The translations under genes were made by a program, and so were the position numbers. The notes below the pieces were generated by a model. The model searched no databases. It saw only the letters and a list, made by a program, of their open reading frames with translations, and had not been told where the DNA came from. 64,000 bases of DNA, taken from assembly GCF_947507565.1 (NCBI RefSeq), contig NC_089179.1:1054001-1118000 (forward strand), read 5' to 3'. Positions 1 to 11,575 of the stretch are shown here, in pieces; the stretch's first letter is position 1; each line of letters starts with the position of its first letter. Source of the DNA: Oscarella lobularis (taxonomy: Eukaryota; Porifera; Homoscleromorpha; Homosclerophorida; Oscarellidae).

Positions 1-6
1 GTCGGT

Positions 7-2564
7 TTATGTGATTGTGTCATATGGTACCAAAAGATCCATATTGTAGCCTGAGGCGCTTGGCTCGTCATACGCGGAGAAGCAGATGGATGGAAGCTGA
101 TTTTTCATCAGGTCAGACGTCAGGGCAAAGTCAAAAACGTTAATCGTTCCTCGTACTCTACGAGAAAGAACATAAATTCAAATAAAGATACTCACTCATA
201 CTAACGTACGAAGATTTTAGAATGACATCCTCGTCGCTTTCATACCACGTCCAATCTTTGCCAGCTGGAACATTACCAACAATCAGTTTAGTATCAAAAA
301 AGGAGCACAGTTCAACGGGATGCCTAAATAAAACACGAGACGAGATACAGTAGCTGTCAAGCAACAAAAGACGGGAAACTAACCTACTACTTGTTTCCCA
401 TAATAAAGTGTTTTTCCGTCTATCCCACACTAAGACAGTTCCATGTAAACTAAACACACAAAAACAGCCCCTTGCGTATTACTTTAGGTGTGTTTCTACT
501 GGTGAACACTTACCATCCACTGACGACTTTCCACTCATCCATCTGAACCTGTTTCACCGGTGCTAAATGACCCTTTAACCTACCAACGCAGCCGTTGCTC
601 CTCAAGTCAAAAATTTGAACGCTACAGCACTCAAATAACAAACTGAACCAGTCGTTCATCCTTCTTCTCGCCTTTTGTCCGCACAGCCGGAGATAAGCGT
701 GTGAGGAGGTGAGCGAGCAATATCGAGGCAAAGAATATCGCTTGAAGCTCGAGGCAAACATCCCAAGTACTTTCCAGTATGCAAGTCATGCAATCGAATC
801 TGTAAGAAAAGTGACGAGTTCGTTCGTTTTTGCTCGTCCTTGAAACGCTTACACGTCGTCCTTCTGCGAGCGTATCAAAACCAAAGCCGCTCACGCCGCA
901 AGCAACGACGTCTTCAGTCACATCAAAGCAAGTCAGTCGGACTTGGCGTCCTACGACTCCTCCCTCGAAGAACGTCATTTTCTCTGGATTATTGCCTAGG
1001 AAGTGGAGTCTGACGTCGTGATCAGTTGACAGAAGAACGCAATCGGAATCGGTTTTGAACGTGAGGAAGATGATCTTTTTCACCGATGACCCCTTCGATT
1101 ACAGCTGCTAGAATTCAATTTTCTACACAGTGATATATACCTCCACTTGAAAGGAATCTTTACATATCCACGCCTCCTCTTTATCCTCCTCCGTCTCGCA
1201 CAAAATCCTAGCATGAGAAACGAACATTCCACTGCAACTTCCGGCAACGAGACGCGTTGCGCTTTTCGACGCTGCTACAGCACTAACAGATCCAGGTAAA
1301 GCAAAGCAGTGACGTTTCTCTCCCGACAATGCATCCCACAAGGAAACTCGACCTGCAAAAATTCATAGCGATTCCTAAAAGACATTTCTGTTTCACTTGC
1401 CACTCGAATGTCCAACGGCAGCACCAGCACTATTGATCGCTGTGCAGGTGACCCAATCCGAATGCTGCCCCATAACAGGAGCATCGTGTCTTAGAATCGT
1501 GCCAACGTCGAGATTGGAGTCTAACGTCCACAGGCAAGCCTCGCCAGTACTGTAGCTGCGATAAAACGCTCAAGTAATACGTCAATGTATTTGTCTCTAT
1601 TTAGTTACCCGGCAAGAACGTGGACGCCATCAGAACTAACGCTACATATATGCTTTCCCTTGGGATATTGCAATTGCTGCGCTTGACAGCGACGCTCCTT
1701 TATTAAAATTATTATTAACTAATACTTAATCAGTCATTGTACCTTCCAGTTTTGTTGTATTGATAGCTGCCTTAAAATGTTTTCCTTGACAATTTGCTTC
1801 CAGTCAGAGCGCTCGTCAATCCTATACACAAATATCATTTTTATCAGATTTCTCTACCCACATCTGTATGGCTTCCATACAGGGTATCAGTCTCGTAACC
1901 AAGTTGCTTGCACACATCATACCACAAAACTTCGTCGTCAGCCAATGAACGCCAAGACGAGTTCACCTTGAAAGACCACTATACCAGTACAGCCAGGAGA
2001 GCTAACTGTCCAATATACTTGCGCGCAGTGACAAAGATCTCTGTGTTCTAAGTAACTAAACACCTTGATTCCGACTTCCCTAGGAAGGCTCGTGTCGAAG
2101 AATGGAATTTCTGTTACTTCGTCCTGAAAAATGAGTGAGAAGAATTCAAATAATTTCGACGTTTTCAATACTGTGCATACAATGTCAGCTATGAGTTTTT
2201 CCACCAAATCTTCTTCGACTCCCTCGAATTTCGGCTTTTTCCGAAATTCTACTGCTTTCGTCTTTCTTTTTGCGGTATCTGTACGGTAGTGCAGTGGACG
2301 TTCCTCCTCCCTTTTACAGCTGTTGCTATCGCCTGGTGAGACTTCCTCTTGGCCCATTGGATTGTACTTCGGCAAGAGAGGCGCGTTTTCCGGATCGTAA
2401 TGGCCCATTGGATTGTACTTCGGCAAGAGAGGCGCGTTTTCCGGATCGTAATGAGGAGCCAATGGCAAGGTAACTGCGCTACTACTAGAGGCCGTCGCAA
2501 CAGAAGCTAAAGAAGCCAGCCATTCTCGGCGAAATGCTTCCAAATCGGAGTTCTTCTCTTCCAT
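7..2564 (-). CDS. FBXW8: FBXW8 orthologue, F-box/WD40 ubiquitin-ligase adaptor
   Basis: Substrate adaptor of a cullin (CUL7-type) E3 ligase. Thirteen exons read from the complement: 2181-2564, 2019-2123, 1881-1966, 1743-1821, 1609-1697, 1401-1555, 1141-1352, 853-1092, 672-799, 514-621, 384-449, 210-323, 7-157; all phases fit, giving 638 aa. The start at 2564 (MEEKNSDLEAFRREW) matches the FBXW8 N-terminus better than the upstream Met at 2756. After an unconserved N-terminal region come the F-box (PFFDTSLPREVGIKVFSYL, then CAQ) and a C-terminal WD40 propeller with family stretches such as APVKQVQMDEWKVVSG and ACGVSGFGFDTLAEG. Two introns, 622-671 and 1353-1400, use GC instead of GT. The N-terminal region carries an exact 17-residue duplication. 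The start codon lies 110 bp from that of the divergent secreted-protein gene at 2675. Confidence 0.9.
2351..2452 (-). repeat. Exact 51-bp tandem duplication inside FBXW8 exon 1
   Basis: Two identical 51-bp copies, 2351-2401 and 2402-2452, encode the 17-residue unit HYDPENAPLLPKYNPMG twice in frame, N-terminal of the F-box. Zero divergence between copies suggests a recent duplication or an allele-specific repeat. Confidence 0.95.
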
Positions 2565-2674
2565 AGAGACCACGGGTATCCCGGATAGCCAATTTCCGCG
2601 AAAATTTGCAAATCGCGCGTGCACCATCACGTGAATTGTTTCATTAGATGATAGCCCCGTTACGCATATCTTCA

Positions 2675-3621
2675 ATGATTCTGAACATTCTAAGCTGTGT
2701 TGCAGTTCTTTTGCTGTCGACGGTTCAGTCGAAGCCCCTGGTGCATGACCCAACACCGCCTCATCCTCATTTTCCTAGCACGTTTGAAGCCCAGGTACAA
2801 AGATGACGTGTTTTGAACAAACACGGCGATTGAAGTTATTTTCAGTTTCGTGTGATTATCAAAGCTAACGTGACGGCTCCAAATGGAACAAATGCGGGAT
2901 ATGGCGAAGGTACTAGCGTCCACATCTTATGAGTCGTCGAGTAACATAGACTCATCACGCTTGCGCTGTTTAGGTCACTGGGCTGTTGACTATGAAGGAA
3001 ACAAGTCAGTGGTGAGGTACGATATTCATGAGCCTCACCACGAAGAGGTCAAAAACCTGTATTTAGAACGTCATGATTTGGTAAGTAAATACTGTAATAA
3101 TACCTCTCTGTTTGTCTAACGTGCTATTTTTCAGGGCTATAAGTACTTTGTGACAAGGTTTCCTATTTCAAAATACACAATAATTCGTCATCGGCTAATC
3201 ATACGTTTGTTTGACAGTGCAAACAAGAGCGCATGCCAAAAGGTCAAAGTAGAAGGACGCCTTTCGTATACGTGGACATACGTCGAAGACGCAACGTATG
3301 TAAAGCGTGGCACATACAAAGGAGAACAGCTAGATTTTTGGGAAGGTCGAGCAGGAGTATGTAAAGCTAAGCGTCTGCAGCGCTGTCAAAACTACAACCG
3401 CATCTTCTTGTTCTTTGCAGTCAAACGGTACTGAGGTTCTTACTGGAGTCTACGTCGATAATCCAAATGAACCAGCTGTCATCCAGTTCCACGCAGCTGA
3501 AGAAGCCGTTAACTTCACTATTACATATGAAATGACGGAATTTAAATCTAAGGTTCCGCCCGCATCTGACTTTGAGGTCCCTAAAGTGTGTCAAGAAGAG
3601 CACAATTATGACAGAATTTGA
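2675..3621 (+). CDS. Secreted ependymin/LolA-like protein 1 (six-exon type)
   Basis: Small secreted protein, 217 aa. Exons 2675-2794, 2846-2909, 2974-3080, 3135-3157, 3218-3356, 3421-3621; frame is kept throughout. A signal peptide (MILNILSCVAVLLLSTVQS) precedes a mature region with several N-x-S/T sites and two cysteines likely to pair (KSACQKV and PKVCQEE). The fold signature resembles the ependymin/LolA-like superfamily: alternating beta-strand-like segments, a conserved W near the middle, and an F-x-VP-x-x-C end. That family call rests on recalled motif layout. The function could be binding of lipids or other hydrophobic ligands outside the cell (inference). Exon 4 is only 23 nt. First of five tandem copies. 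Confidence 0.75.
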
Positions 3622-3883
3622 GCAAACAATTTAGGCAACGAATTTGCTTGCTGGTGCTTTTTATATATACGCAGTGCTAGCTGTCGATTTGCACAAGATA
3701 AATAACAAATGTTTCAACCCTCAGCACTGGTGACGAGACTACCTCAGCACTGTGGGAGTTGACGTCGGTTCTAAGACACGAGATCAGAAGTCACCTGATT
3801 GATAGTGCCACTTGGTGAGATCACCACAGAGTGAGACGGTCATTCGTTCAGTTGCTCTCCTAAAGTTCAAAACAATTAGACAG

Positions 3884-4710
3884 ATGCTCCGGGTGTTGGT
3901 TGTCCTGTCTCTTGCTCTTCTCTGCGTGGCTCAGCCGGGGCCTCATCCGCCTCGCCTGTCGTCTGAGTTCACTGCCACTGTACGCGCTAAATACTTTAGA
4001 GTCAAGCAAACGCTAGCATCAATGTCTTCTCATTATTAGATGACCGTCAATCTGACTCGCCGCGGTCCTCGGGGTGAGGAGAGTTTCACAGGAAAAGGTA
4101 GGTCAGCAACGTAAAAATTGGAAAGTTTAGCACCAGGCTTTGCTTGTACAGGCTCCTGGGCTGGTGACATTGAACATCAGAGGGAGCTCGAAATGCTCAC
4201 ACTGGAAGTACGCGGCGGAGAAGAGATTTACCACGTGGAATTCCTTCAAAGAGTCGACGAGGTAGAGTACCTATAACCAGTTATCGTGAACGTCAAGTAG
4301 GACCCCGATTTGCAGGAGCACGTCTACATGATCGAATCAAATGGAACAGGAGAGGCTCACTGCAGAGGAGAGCCAGCTCGCGGTCAATTGGTGAGCCCCT
4401 GGGAGTTTCTCGATCATAACCCTCACTACGAAAGAAGAACCATCAACGGACGAGAATTCGCAGTATATGCAGGAGCTGACGTAAGACATCTTTTACTGTC
4501 CTAGTGAATATAATGAGCGTAGCTTGACTTCTACAGAGAAGAGGGCACGCTCAGCTGCTTTTTGAGATCGTGAATGATCAAATGAGTGATCATCCGTTTG
4601 CGTATGCGAGAGAGGAGCACCTCGACCACTACGACTTTGTGTTTGAATCGTTTCAAGAGGTGACCCCGCCCGAGACGATCTTTGCTGTTCCAGCTGAGTG
4701 CAATCAGTAG
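3884..4710 (+). CDS. Secreted ependymin/LolA-like protein 2 (five-exon type)
   Basis: Predicted 200 aa from exons 3884-3979, 4040-4097, 4152-4261, 4316-4480, 4537-4710. Signal peptide MLRVLVVLSLALLCVAQ, then a proline-rich linker and the same strand pattern as its neighbours. The two conserved cysteines are in AHCRGE and PAECNQ. The segment that is a separate 23-nt exon in copies 1, 3 and 5 is here fused to the next exon, so this belongs to a second structural subtype shared with the gene at 6032. Introns fall at positions equivalent to those of gene 1. Family and role carry the same uncertainty as gene 1; the coding call itself is strong because five copies share splice sites. Confidence 0.75.
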
Positions 4711-4860
4711 TCCAGCACCTTTGACTACACATACTACTTCTGATTGTCTTTTTTTGACTAACGTTCTGTCTCTTTGCTGTTTGTTTGATGATCTCTCCTT
4801 ACATCGCTCGTCTTAGCTCGTGATGATCTCGTGATTATTTGCGTCACATGCTTTCCCAAC

Positions 4861-5803
4861 ATGAGACCGGGTAGGCTTGCATTGGTGCTGCTTCTGCCGC
4901 TGCTACAGCTCGACGGGGCCCTCGTCGTGGCTCTGCCTCATCCTGCTGCTTCTCTTCCACCTCGGCCCATATTTCCAAACACCTTCACTGCAATGGTATA
5001 CTGAAAACAGCTAACGTAATTGACAATGTACAACTGCTGCGCAACCCAGTTTCATATGATACATAACTCAACAAATTCTTCTCGAGATGGCTCAGGTAGA
5101 AACCGATATACCAATGAACAGAGCCTAGTAGACAGCGTTTTTGTGCTTCCCAGGAGAGTGGAAAGTCGACTACGCTGGTAACAAATCGATAGAAACGTAC
5201 GAAATTCACAATGGTTTCATGGATTTACACCCCATCCGAACAATGTTCTTGGCTCGCTATGATTTGGTAAGTATTTAGGGAATTAACAAGTATCAGTATA
5301 CGATAACCTAAACCTGGATTGCCACAGGGCAAGGAGTACTTCGAAAACAAGTGAGGACACGACGAACTGATGTGGTAAATAGGCAGATACGTGTTCTTTC
5401 TGTTTGATGCAGCGAGATGAACAGCAGTTGTTTGATGACAACTGTCAACGGAACGTTGCCTCCACCGTGGACATTCATGAGCACAGCAACATTTAAAGAA
5501 GAAAGAGAATACCATCGAAAGCAGTTGCAAGTGTGGGAAGCTGAAATACAACATGAGGTAAATACGAGGAATTTGATTTATTTGCTGATTGTGTGCCTGC
5601 ACTTCGTCCAGACGATTCCAAAGAAAGTCATGTCTGCAATAAGCAATGTCATAGAAGTCGGCGTCTTCTCTCATCAGCCCGATGTCCCTGTTACGATGAA
5701 GATTCTGTCTGATGTTGAAAGTATCACGTACGATATCACCAAGTTTGATTCTGAGTTGCCAAAAAAAGAAAGTTTTGACGTCCCAAAGCAATGTGAAACA
5801 TAA
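4861..5803 (+). CDS. Secreted ependymin/LolA-like protein 3 (six-exon type)
   Basis: Exons 4861-4995, 5050-5095, 5154-5266, 5328-5350 (23 nt), 5413-5557, 5612-5803 give 217 aa, the same length as copy 1. The N-terminus is a strong signal sequence (LALVLLLPLLQLDGA). Shared blocks with copy 1 include EWKVDYAGNKS against HWAVDYEGNKS, and the C-terminal FDVPKQC. Cysteines in NSSCLM and PKQCET. It sits 150 bp downstream of copy 2 and 228 bp upstream of copy 4, so each copy probably has its own short promoter. Extracellular; ligand unknown. Confidence 0.73.
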
Positions 5804-5979
5804 TATTCCTAGAGATTTCTAGTAATTTGCATTACCCGCGAGATTGCCTCGATAATACACGTGGCAAATGTAAAACGTGCCACCCGAGAGGCACAGTGGG
5901 GGCAGTGCATGAGACGTCTCCAATCACCTGATTTGGTACCGTACCTGGTACACACCGCCCGGTGCCCTTGCCCCATCAT

Positions 5980-5988
5980 TATAAATAG
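5980..5988 (+). promoter_or_regulatory. TATA box upstream of ependymin-like gene 4
   Basis: TATAAATAG lies about 50 bp before the start codon at 6032, a plausible core promoter position. No equally good TATA box was noticed at the same distance in the sister genes. Confidence 0.5.
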
Positions 5989-6031
5989 AAAAGTTCTCCC
6001 GTCAATCATTCACTCTTATTGAACCAAAGCA

Positions 6032-6855
6032 ATGCTGCGTGTGTTGGCTGTCCTCTCTTTTGCTATGCTCTGTGTGGCCCAGCCACCAGGACCTCACCCG
6101 CCTCGTTTGTCGTCCGAGTTTCAAGCTACTGTACGACCAAACTGACAAACACTAAAGGCATTGATTAATGCCCTGTATAAATAGATGACGATCAACCTGA
6201 CTCGCCATGGCCCTGGAGGCATGGAGAGCTTCAGAGGAAGAGGTAAGTAATTCTAAACATTTGAAGGAAACACCGAATATTTTGAGTAGGCAGTTGGGAT
6301 GGAGACCTTGAACATCAGAGAGAAAGAGAAGTTATAACGCTGGAACCTCAGGGCACTGAACAGATGTACCACGTGGAATTCCTTCGAAGAGTTGACGAGG
6401 TAATGTTTCAATGTCACTGGAACAGCGAGGCAATGACCCGCACTTTCACAGGGACACGACTACATGATTGAATCGAATGGAACGGGAACGCCTCACTGCA
6501 GAGAACAACCTGCTCAGGGTCGAATGGAGAGTCCGTGGGAATTTCTCGATCATAATCCTCACTACGAACAAAGAAACATCGAGGGACACGAAATTGCAAT
6601 CTATTCTGGCGTTGACGTAAGATGCTGCTGCCATCCTTGACGGATCGTGCAGCTTGTCATGTACGTTGTTATCTCATATAGCGGAGAGGTCGCGTTGAGC
6701 TATGGTTTGAGCTCATGGACGGACACCCGTCCGAAAACCCGATTGCTTACGCAAGAGAAGACCATCTCGACCACTATGATTTTGTTTTCGAAACCTTTCA
6801 GCAAGTAGCCCCAAGCGAAACGGTCTTCACAGTTCCGGCAGAATGCAATCATTAA
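6032..6855 (+). CDS. Secreted ependymin/LolA-like protein 4 (five-exon type)
   Basis: Exons 6032-6130, 6185-6242, 6290-6399, 6452-6616, 6682-6855 encode 201 aa. It is a close paralogue of copy 2: signal peptide MLRVLAVLSFAMLCVAQ, identical exon lengths for exons 2 to 5 (58, 110, 165, 174 nt), and shared text such as MIESNGTG, PWEFLDHNPHYE, AREEHLDHYDFVFE-like and VPAECN. Copies 2 and 4 are clearly nearer to each other than to their immediate neighbours, which supports duplication of a two-gene unit. Cysteines in PHCREQ and PAECNH. Confidence 0.75.
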
Positions 6856-7111
6856 TTAAGCCGGATTCTTAAACTTGAACTGAAATGTTGATGTGCATGT
6901 TATCTTTCTTTGTAAATTGGCATTTTTTTTTCATTCGACGTCTTCGTCTTTCATTTCTGATACGGCTCGTTCGGCATGTGTGGCATATCAGATTCGCAAA
7001 CTCGTGATTCCAAAATCATGTGATGATATCACCCTTTCGGGGCGTTCCCTCGTTTGAGCTCGTTTGCATCACTTGACAGACTAAAATCGTAGAATCAACA
7101 ACTCTCTGGTC

Positions 7112-8036
7112 ATGCTGCTTCTTTCCGTCGCCGTTCTCAGTCTGGTCATAGCTGGCTCTCTTTCTCAGCCGCCTCCGCCGGAGCCTACTAAGCCGGTCTT
7201 GCCGGCGACTTTTGAAGCGGAGGTATATACATAGAGCGAATGACCCCATCGTGGGAACGAGATGATAAGGGTTTCCCTCCTCCTCCTCCTCCTCCTCCTA
7301 CTCCTCCCAGGTCGGTGTTGAGTATCACGAAGAAGAATCCCAGGGAGTCCAGTTCGGTGATGGTACGATGAGTAGCAAGTTAAATTCTTACATGTAGGCT
7401 CTAAATTTCTTCTGGCACGTGTAGGCTATCTTCTTTCTGATTACGAAGGAAACATGGCCAAGGAATATTACAATCTAACCGAGCACGAAGTAAGTCGCTT
7501 CAGACACGTTATGTATCTTCAGCGCTACGATATGGTAAGAGATCTCAGACAGCCACGTGACGTTGTCTCACTTATGTGACCGGTAGGAACGGGTATACGA
7601 AGTCAACAGGTAAAGGGTGCGCTTGCCCCCGCAAAACAATACATGTCCTACCTATATAGTCAAGAACCCACCGACTGCCATTCGCACAACGTGACAGGTC
7701 ACCTTCCTGATTTCTGGGGATTTGTCAAGGACGCTGATTACGCGGGACAGAGAACGTTTCACGAAAGACAGCTCGATTGCTGGGTCCAGCGAGTAGGAGA
7801 AAAAGAATTCGACCTTAACACTATTAGACCCTTCTTTTCTGTAGTTGAGTTTCGGAGTGGAGCTCGAGGTGTGCACGGACGCTGAAGAACAGGAAAACAG
7901 GCCTATTCTTTTCCGTCGTCACACGCCCGAAATTGAAGTCTTCATGGAATTCCGCACCTTCAACTCGACACAACCAACCGCGAGCAGCTTCGTAGTGCCA
8001 CCGGAGTGTCAGGAACCGTCCCCGACTGATCTTTAG
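7112..8036 (+). CDS. Secreted ependymin/LolA-like protein 5 (six-exon type)
   Basis: Exons 7112-7222, 7311-7362, 7425-7534, 7587-7609 (23 nt), 7660-7792, 7845-8036 encode 206 aa. Signal peptide MLLLSVAVLSLVIAGSLS is followed by a PPPPEP linker. Recognisable equivalents of the family blocks are YLLSDYEGNM, LQRYDM, the DADYAGQRTF-like segment and the end VVPPECQ. It is the most diverged six-exon member. The intron 7223-7310 ends in a CCT-repeat polypyrimidine tract. It converges with B3GLCT, whose stop is at 8143. Confidence 0.72.
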
Positions 8037-8142
8037 GTCTGCTCAGTCATTGGAACAGAACGCTTGTCATTTTGTTTTTCTGTCGTTTCTGCTGCTGCTT
8101 CGTTCGTTTTGCTTATTAAATTGGTTTTGAATGAACTCGTGC

Positions 8143-10191
8143 CTACAGGTCTCTAAGCTCGTTCTCATATAACTGGTCAACGTTGACGAAATCAAGCTTA
8201 TGGAAAGTGACGGGGGTCTGTCTAGCTAGATATCCGAGACTGTACTCAGACGCTTTGGCCTACATACCGAGGGACCCGTACTGTAATGATGCCAACAGGC
8301 AACACAAAAATGGCTCACCTGATGAAATTCTGGTCGGTGAGTTAACGAATGACGAGACTGGTGAAGACACTGCCCAATCCACATGTCATCGGGAGTATCA
8401 ATAGCCGGACAGCGACACTTCTCGGCTACTTGCTGCCAAGCTGCGAGACCGGCTTTGCTCACGGCCATCCTAGTACGAAAAAGATAGTTTCTAATGCAAC
8501 ATTTCTGCTCTTCTTACCCGCCTCCTAAGGTGATATAAGGATACCCGTGACCGGCACTTTGCCCGTATCCGTACACTTCTCCCAAGAAGACGACTTCATT
8601 GGGATCATAGCAAGCGAGAAGACGCTGAAGTCGACTAACGCTACAGACACGCAATAGAGCTCTAGATAGCATACTACCGTAGAAAGAAGATACCCACCTA
8701 ATCAGCGTGTCGTCATCAACCAGCAGGGTCCACTTTATCTTTTTATAATTGGGATCCGTTGCAGCTTTTTTAAGAATAGCATAAGACTTGGCGCAATGTC
8801 CTAAAGATGATCAAAGGAAAGAGACTGAGTTCACTAATACAATCAGATTTTCGCAATGCACCTGTTGGTACGTTAGGAACGCCAGTATCTTCAGTTGGTA
8901 TGGCGGGATCAGTGACATTGCTGAAATATTTTACGATTATTCCCTTTACGTTTCCCCACGTTCGTTTAATAACCGACACTGCAATTTGCATGTCAGATCC
9001 TTGATGCAATGTAATGTATTGCAACCTTACGGCGGCTTTGATGATACCGCTCTGTTGTTTTGACGGCAAAAAAGATTTCATCTAATTCAACCTTTTCCTT
9101 TGCAGAAAAAGATATCAGGTAGAGCTACTGTGCATCAGATTCTCATTCATACGCAGTCTCCAAGAGACGACGGAAAATTCGTAGCACATTTTTTGCCTTG
9201 GGCTGAATCCTTATCAACCCCAGCACAAAATTCGTCAACGTTTGTTAGCCTCTGACCCTTTCCTTCGTCGTAGATAAACATGGCAAGCTTATTTATACAA
9301 GAAATTGTCATACGAAGACAGGCGAGTTTCTAACACTATACCTCGTGCTGAACGTCAATGCTGAAATCAGTTCTTCGTGGATTTGCCTTTAGTCTATCTG
9401 CCAATCTAAAAAAGAAAAGTTCACATCCGTAATCTAAGCGCAGTTTTTGTACTATCTCGCCTTGTAATTAATTTCCTGTTCAGAGCCCATCCAGCTGCAA
9501 AGTCAGGATAGTAAATCGACTGTTTTATATCTTCATAGAAAGCATAATGATGAATTATGCTTGGCTCTCTGTCAATAAGCCCACGGCCAAGGAACGCGCT
9601 CTATATCAACGTGAAAAAAGTATACGTGAAAAAAGTATAAAGTAAACATTCTGCAATGACCTCATGTTGACTGTATCGGCCAAGAACTTTCAATAGTTTT
9701 TCAAAATCAATAACGGTTTGATCTTCACAGAAAAAGTACCACTTAGCATTGGGATATTTTGAAGATAGTCTGTAAAAACGCTAAGGATGTGACGTCAAAA
9801 ATTTCTGACTCGAGATCCCGTACTTTTCAATAATTGGAAAAATTGTCCAGGCTCCTTCCGGCGCCTCGGTTTCGTGCAGTCGAAAAACTTCCGGGTTCAC
9901 CTTGCTCAGGACAGCGAATTGTTTCTCCCAATCGATTTTCTGCGCCTCCGCACGTTTTTGGTGAACTGAATTGGCTTGAGTTCGCACGACCATAACAATG
10001 CTGTCGAGTCCTGCAAGCGCGAGAGTGGAGAGAGAAGAGAAAGGAGGAACTAGAGTTTTCCCACCGATGCTCGAGGTTGTCGTGTACGTGGCCGAGCCAG
10101 ACCCGGCGCTAAACGTGCTCGTGTCTACGTCATCGTTTGCGAGAGAGCGATAGGCAAGAAACGAGCAGACAGCAAGGAAACAAAGTTTCAT
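8143..10191 (-). CDS. B3GLCT: Beta-1,3-glucosyltransferase (B3GLCT) orthologue
   Basis: ER enzyme that adds glucose to O-fucose on thrombospondin type 1 repeats. Eleven exons: 9824-10191, 9661-9769, 9461-9600, 9342-9405, 9153-9287, 9031-9097, 8862-8978, 8698-8800, 8518-8640, 8319-8469, 8143-8259. They encode 497 aa, against 498 in human as I recall it. A signal peptide ([18 protein letters not shown]) starts the protein. The fringe-like catalytic half has the metal-binding LLVDDDTLI, then [11 protein letters not shown] and [13 protein letters not shown]. The C-terminus reads ELRDL rather than the vertebrate REEL-type ER signal. Intron 9406-9460 uses a GC donor. Its start codon is 65 bp from that of the divergent SRRM2 gene. 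Confidence 0.93.
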
Positions 10192-10256
10192 CCGAAAGTG
10201 TTGTTGCGCGCAGTGCTGCGCAGAATCGCGTAGTCGCGCCTTTTCCTCACTTCGCA

Positions 10257-11575
10257 ATGTACAACGGAATAGGTCTCGAAACGCCGCGAGGATCGGGAAC
10301 GAATGGTTACGTTCAGCGCAACTTGTCGTTCGTGCGGAATCATCGCGAGCGGATGCGCTACAACGCCGATTCGGACGTCAAACGCGCCGAAGAGTTCTTG
10401 TCGCGCCAGCCGAACAAAGAGATCCTCGATCACAATCGAAAACGAAAGGTCGAAGTGAAGTGCATGGAACTGAGAGTTAGATTGGAAGAACAAGGGTAAA
10501 GAAAAGAAGAGAAAAGTCGATAAATGACGTCATCATTAGTGACGTACGTACTATAGGTTCGCCGACGATGAAATCGAGACTCGAATCGAGGAATTGAGAA
10601 AGCAACTTCTGTCCCAAGATGCGTCGAAGTTGAAAATTAAAGACGGAAAGTAAGAATTGTTATAATTTAATTAAATAATAATACTTAATTAACATATGTA
10701 TTAATAATTATTGTAGGAGTACGGAGACGCACGAGTTGGCCGAAATGAATCAGAAAAAGAACGCACGTTTGAAGGCGGCATTCGGCATCAGAGATGACTA
10801 TGAAGAAGGCAGTGCTTTCGATCAGGAAAAGCAGAAGCAGCTTGCAGCAGAGCGAGCAGCAAAGAGGCAGCAGGAACAGGAAGCGAGAGAGGCGGCGAAG
10901 AAAAAACGAATGGAATTGCAAGAAGCAAGGGAACTGGAAAGGAGTCGAGGATCATCGTCGTTGGCTGTTGCAAAGAAGGAGAAGCAGAAGAAAGACCGGG
11001 AAGCGGAGAAATTGAAGAAGAAAAGAAAGGCAGAGAGGTGTGGCATATCTTTTAGTGGAGATGACGTTACGAGACTTCTCTATATAGTTCGTCTTCCTCT
11101 GAGTCTGAGTCTGAGTCTGACTCTGACTCTGATGATAGCAGCAGTTCTGGTTCGTCGTCGGACTCGTCTTCCAGCGACTCAGATCGAGAGGAGGAAATGA
11201 AACGACAGCGCAGAGAGCCGAAGTCGAGAAACGACTCGAATAGAGAAGACAGAAGGAGAAGGCGAGACTAATGTCAAAAGGGAGAAAATAATAAATATCT
11301 TTCTTTTTAGATCTCGATCTCGATCTCCCGTGAGACGCGAGAGAAGAGATTACAGGGAACATCAGGATCGCTATGATTCAAGAGATCGAGACTCAAGACG
11401 CAGAAGCTTTGAAGAGGAAAGATACAGAGACTCAAGACGCAAAAGCTTCGAAGAGGAAAGAAGCAGAGGCAGAAGAGACAGCCCTCGACGACGAGACTGT
11501 TACCGTGACGACGACCGCGACGACCGACGTAGAAGCGACGAGCGTCGTCGAAGAGACAGAAGCCGCTCTCGCTGA
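10257..11575 (+). CDS. SRRM2: SRRM2/Cwc21-like spliceosomal RS protein
   Basis: Exons 10257-10495, 10557-10649, 10717-11037, 11088-11261, 11311-11575 encode 363 aa. The N-terminus (MYNGIGLETPRGSGTNGYV, then NHRERM) is the cwf21 segment that docks on the activated spliceosome in SRRM2 and yeast Cwc21. A Lys/Glu/Arg-rich coiled region follows, then a Ser-Glu/Ser-Asp run (11094-11160), then an Arg/Ser/Asp-rich C-terminus. It is much shorter than vertebrate SRRM2 and closer to the yeast form in plan. Intron 11262-11310 appears to start with GC; without it the frame stops, and with it the RS tail continues. Nuclear, pre-mRNA splicing. Confidence 0.88.

Noticed and set aside
2565-2756. Upstream Met of FBXW8
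   Set aside because: It overlaps the opposite-strand signal-peptide exon of the ependymin-like gene, and the family N-terminus matches the Met at 2564.
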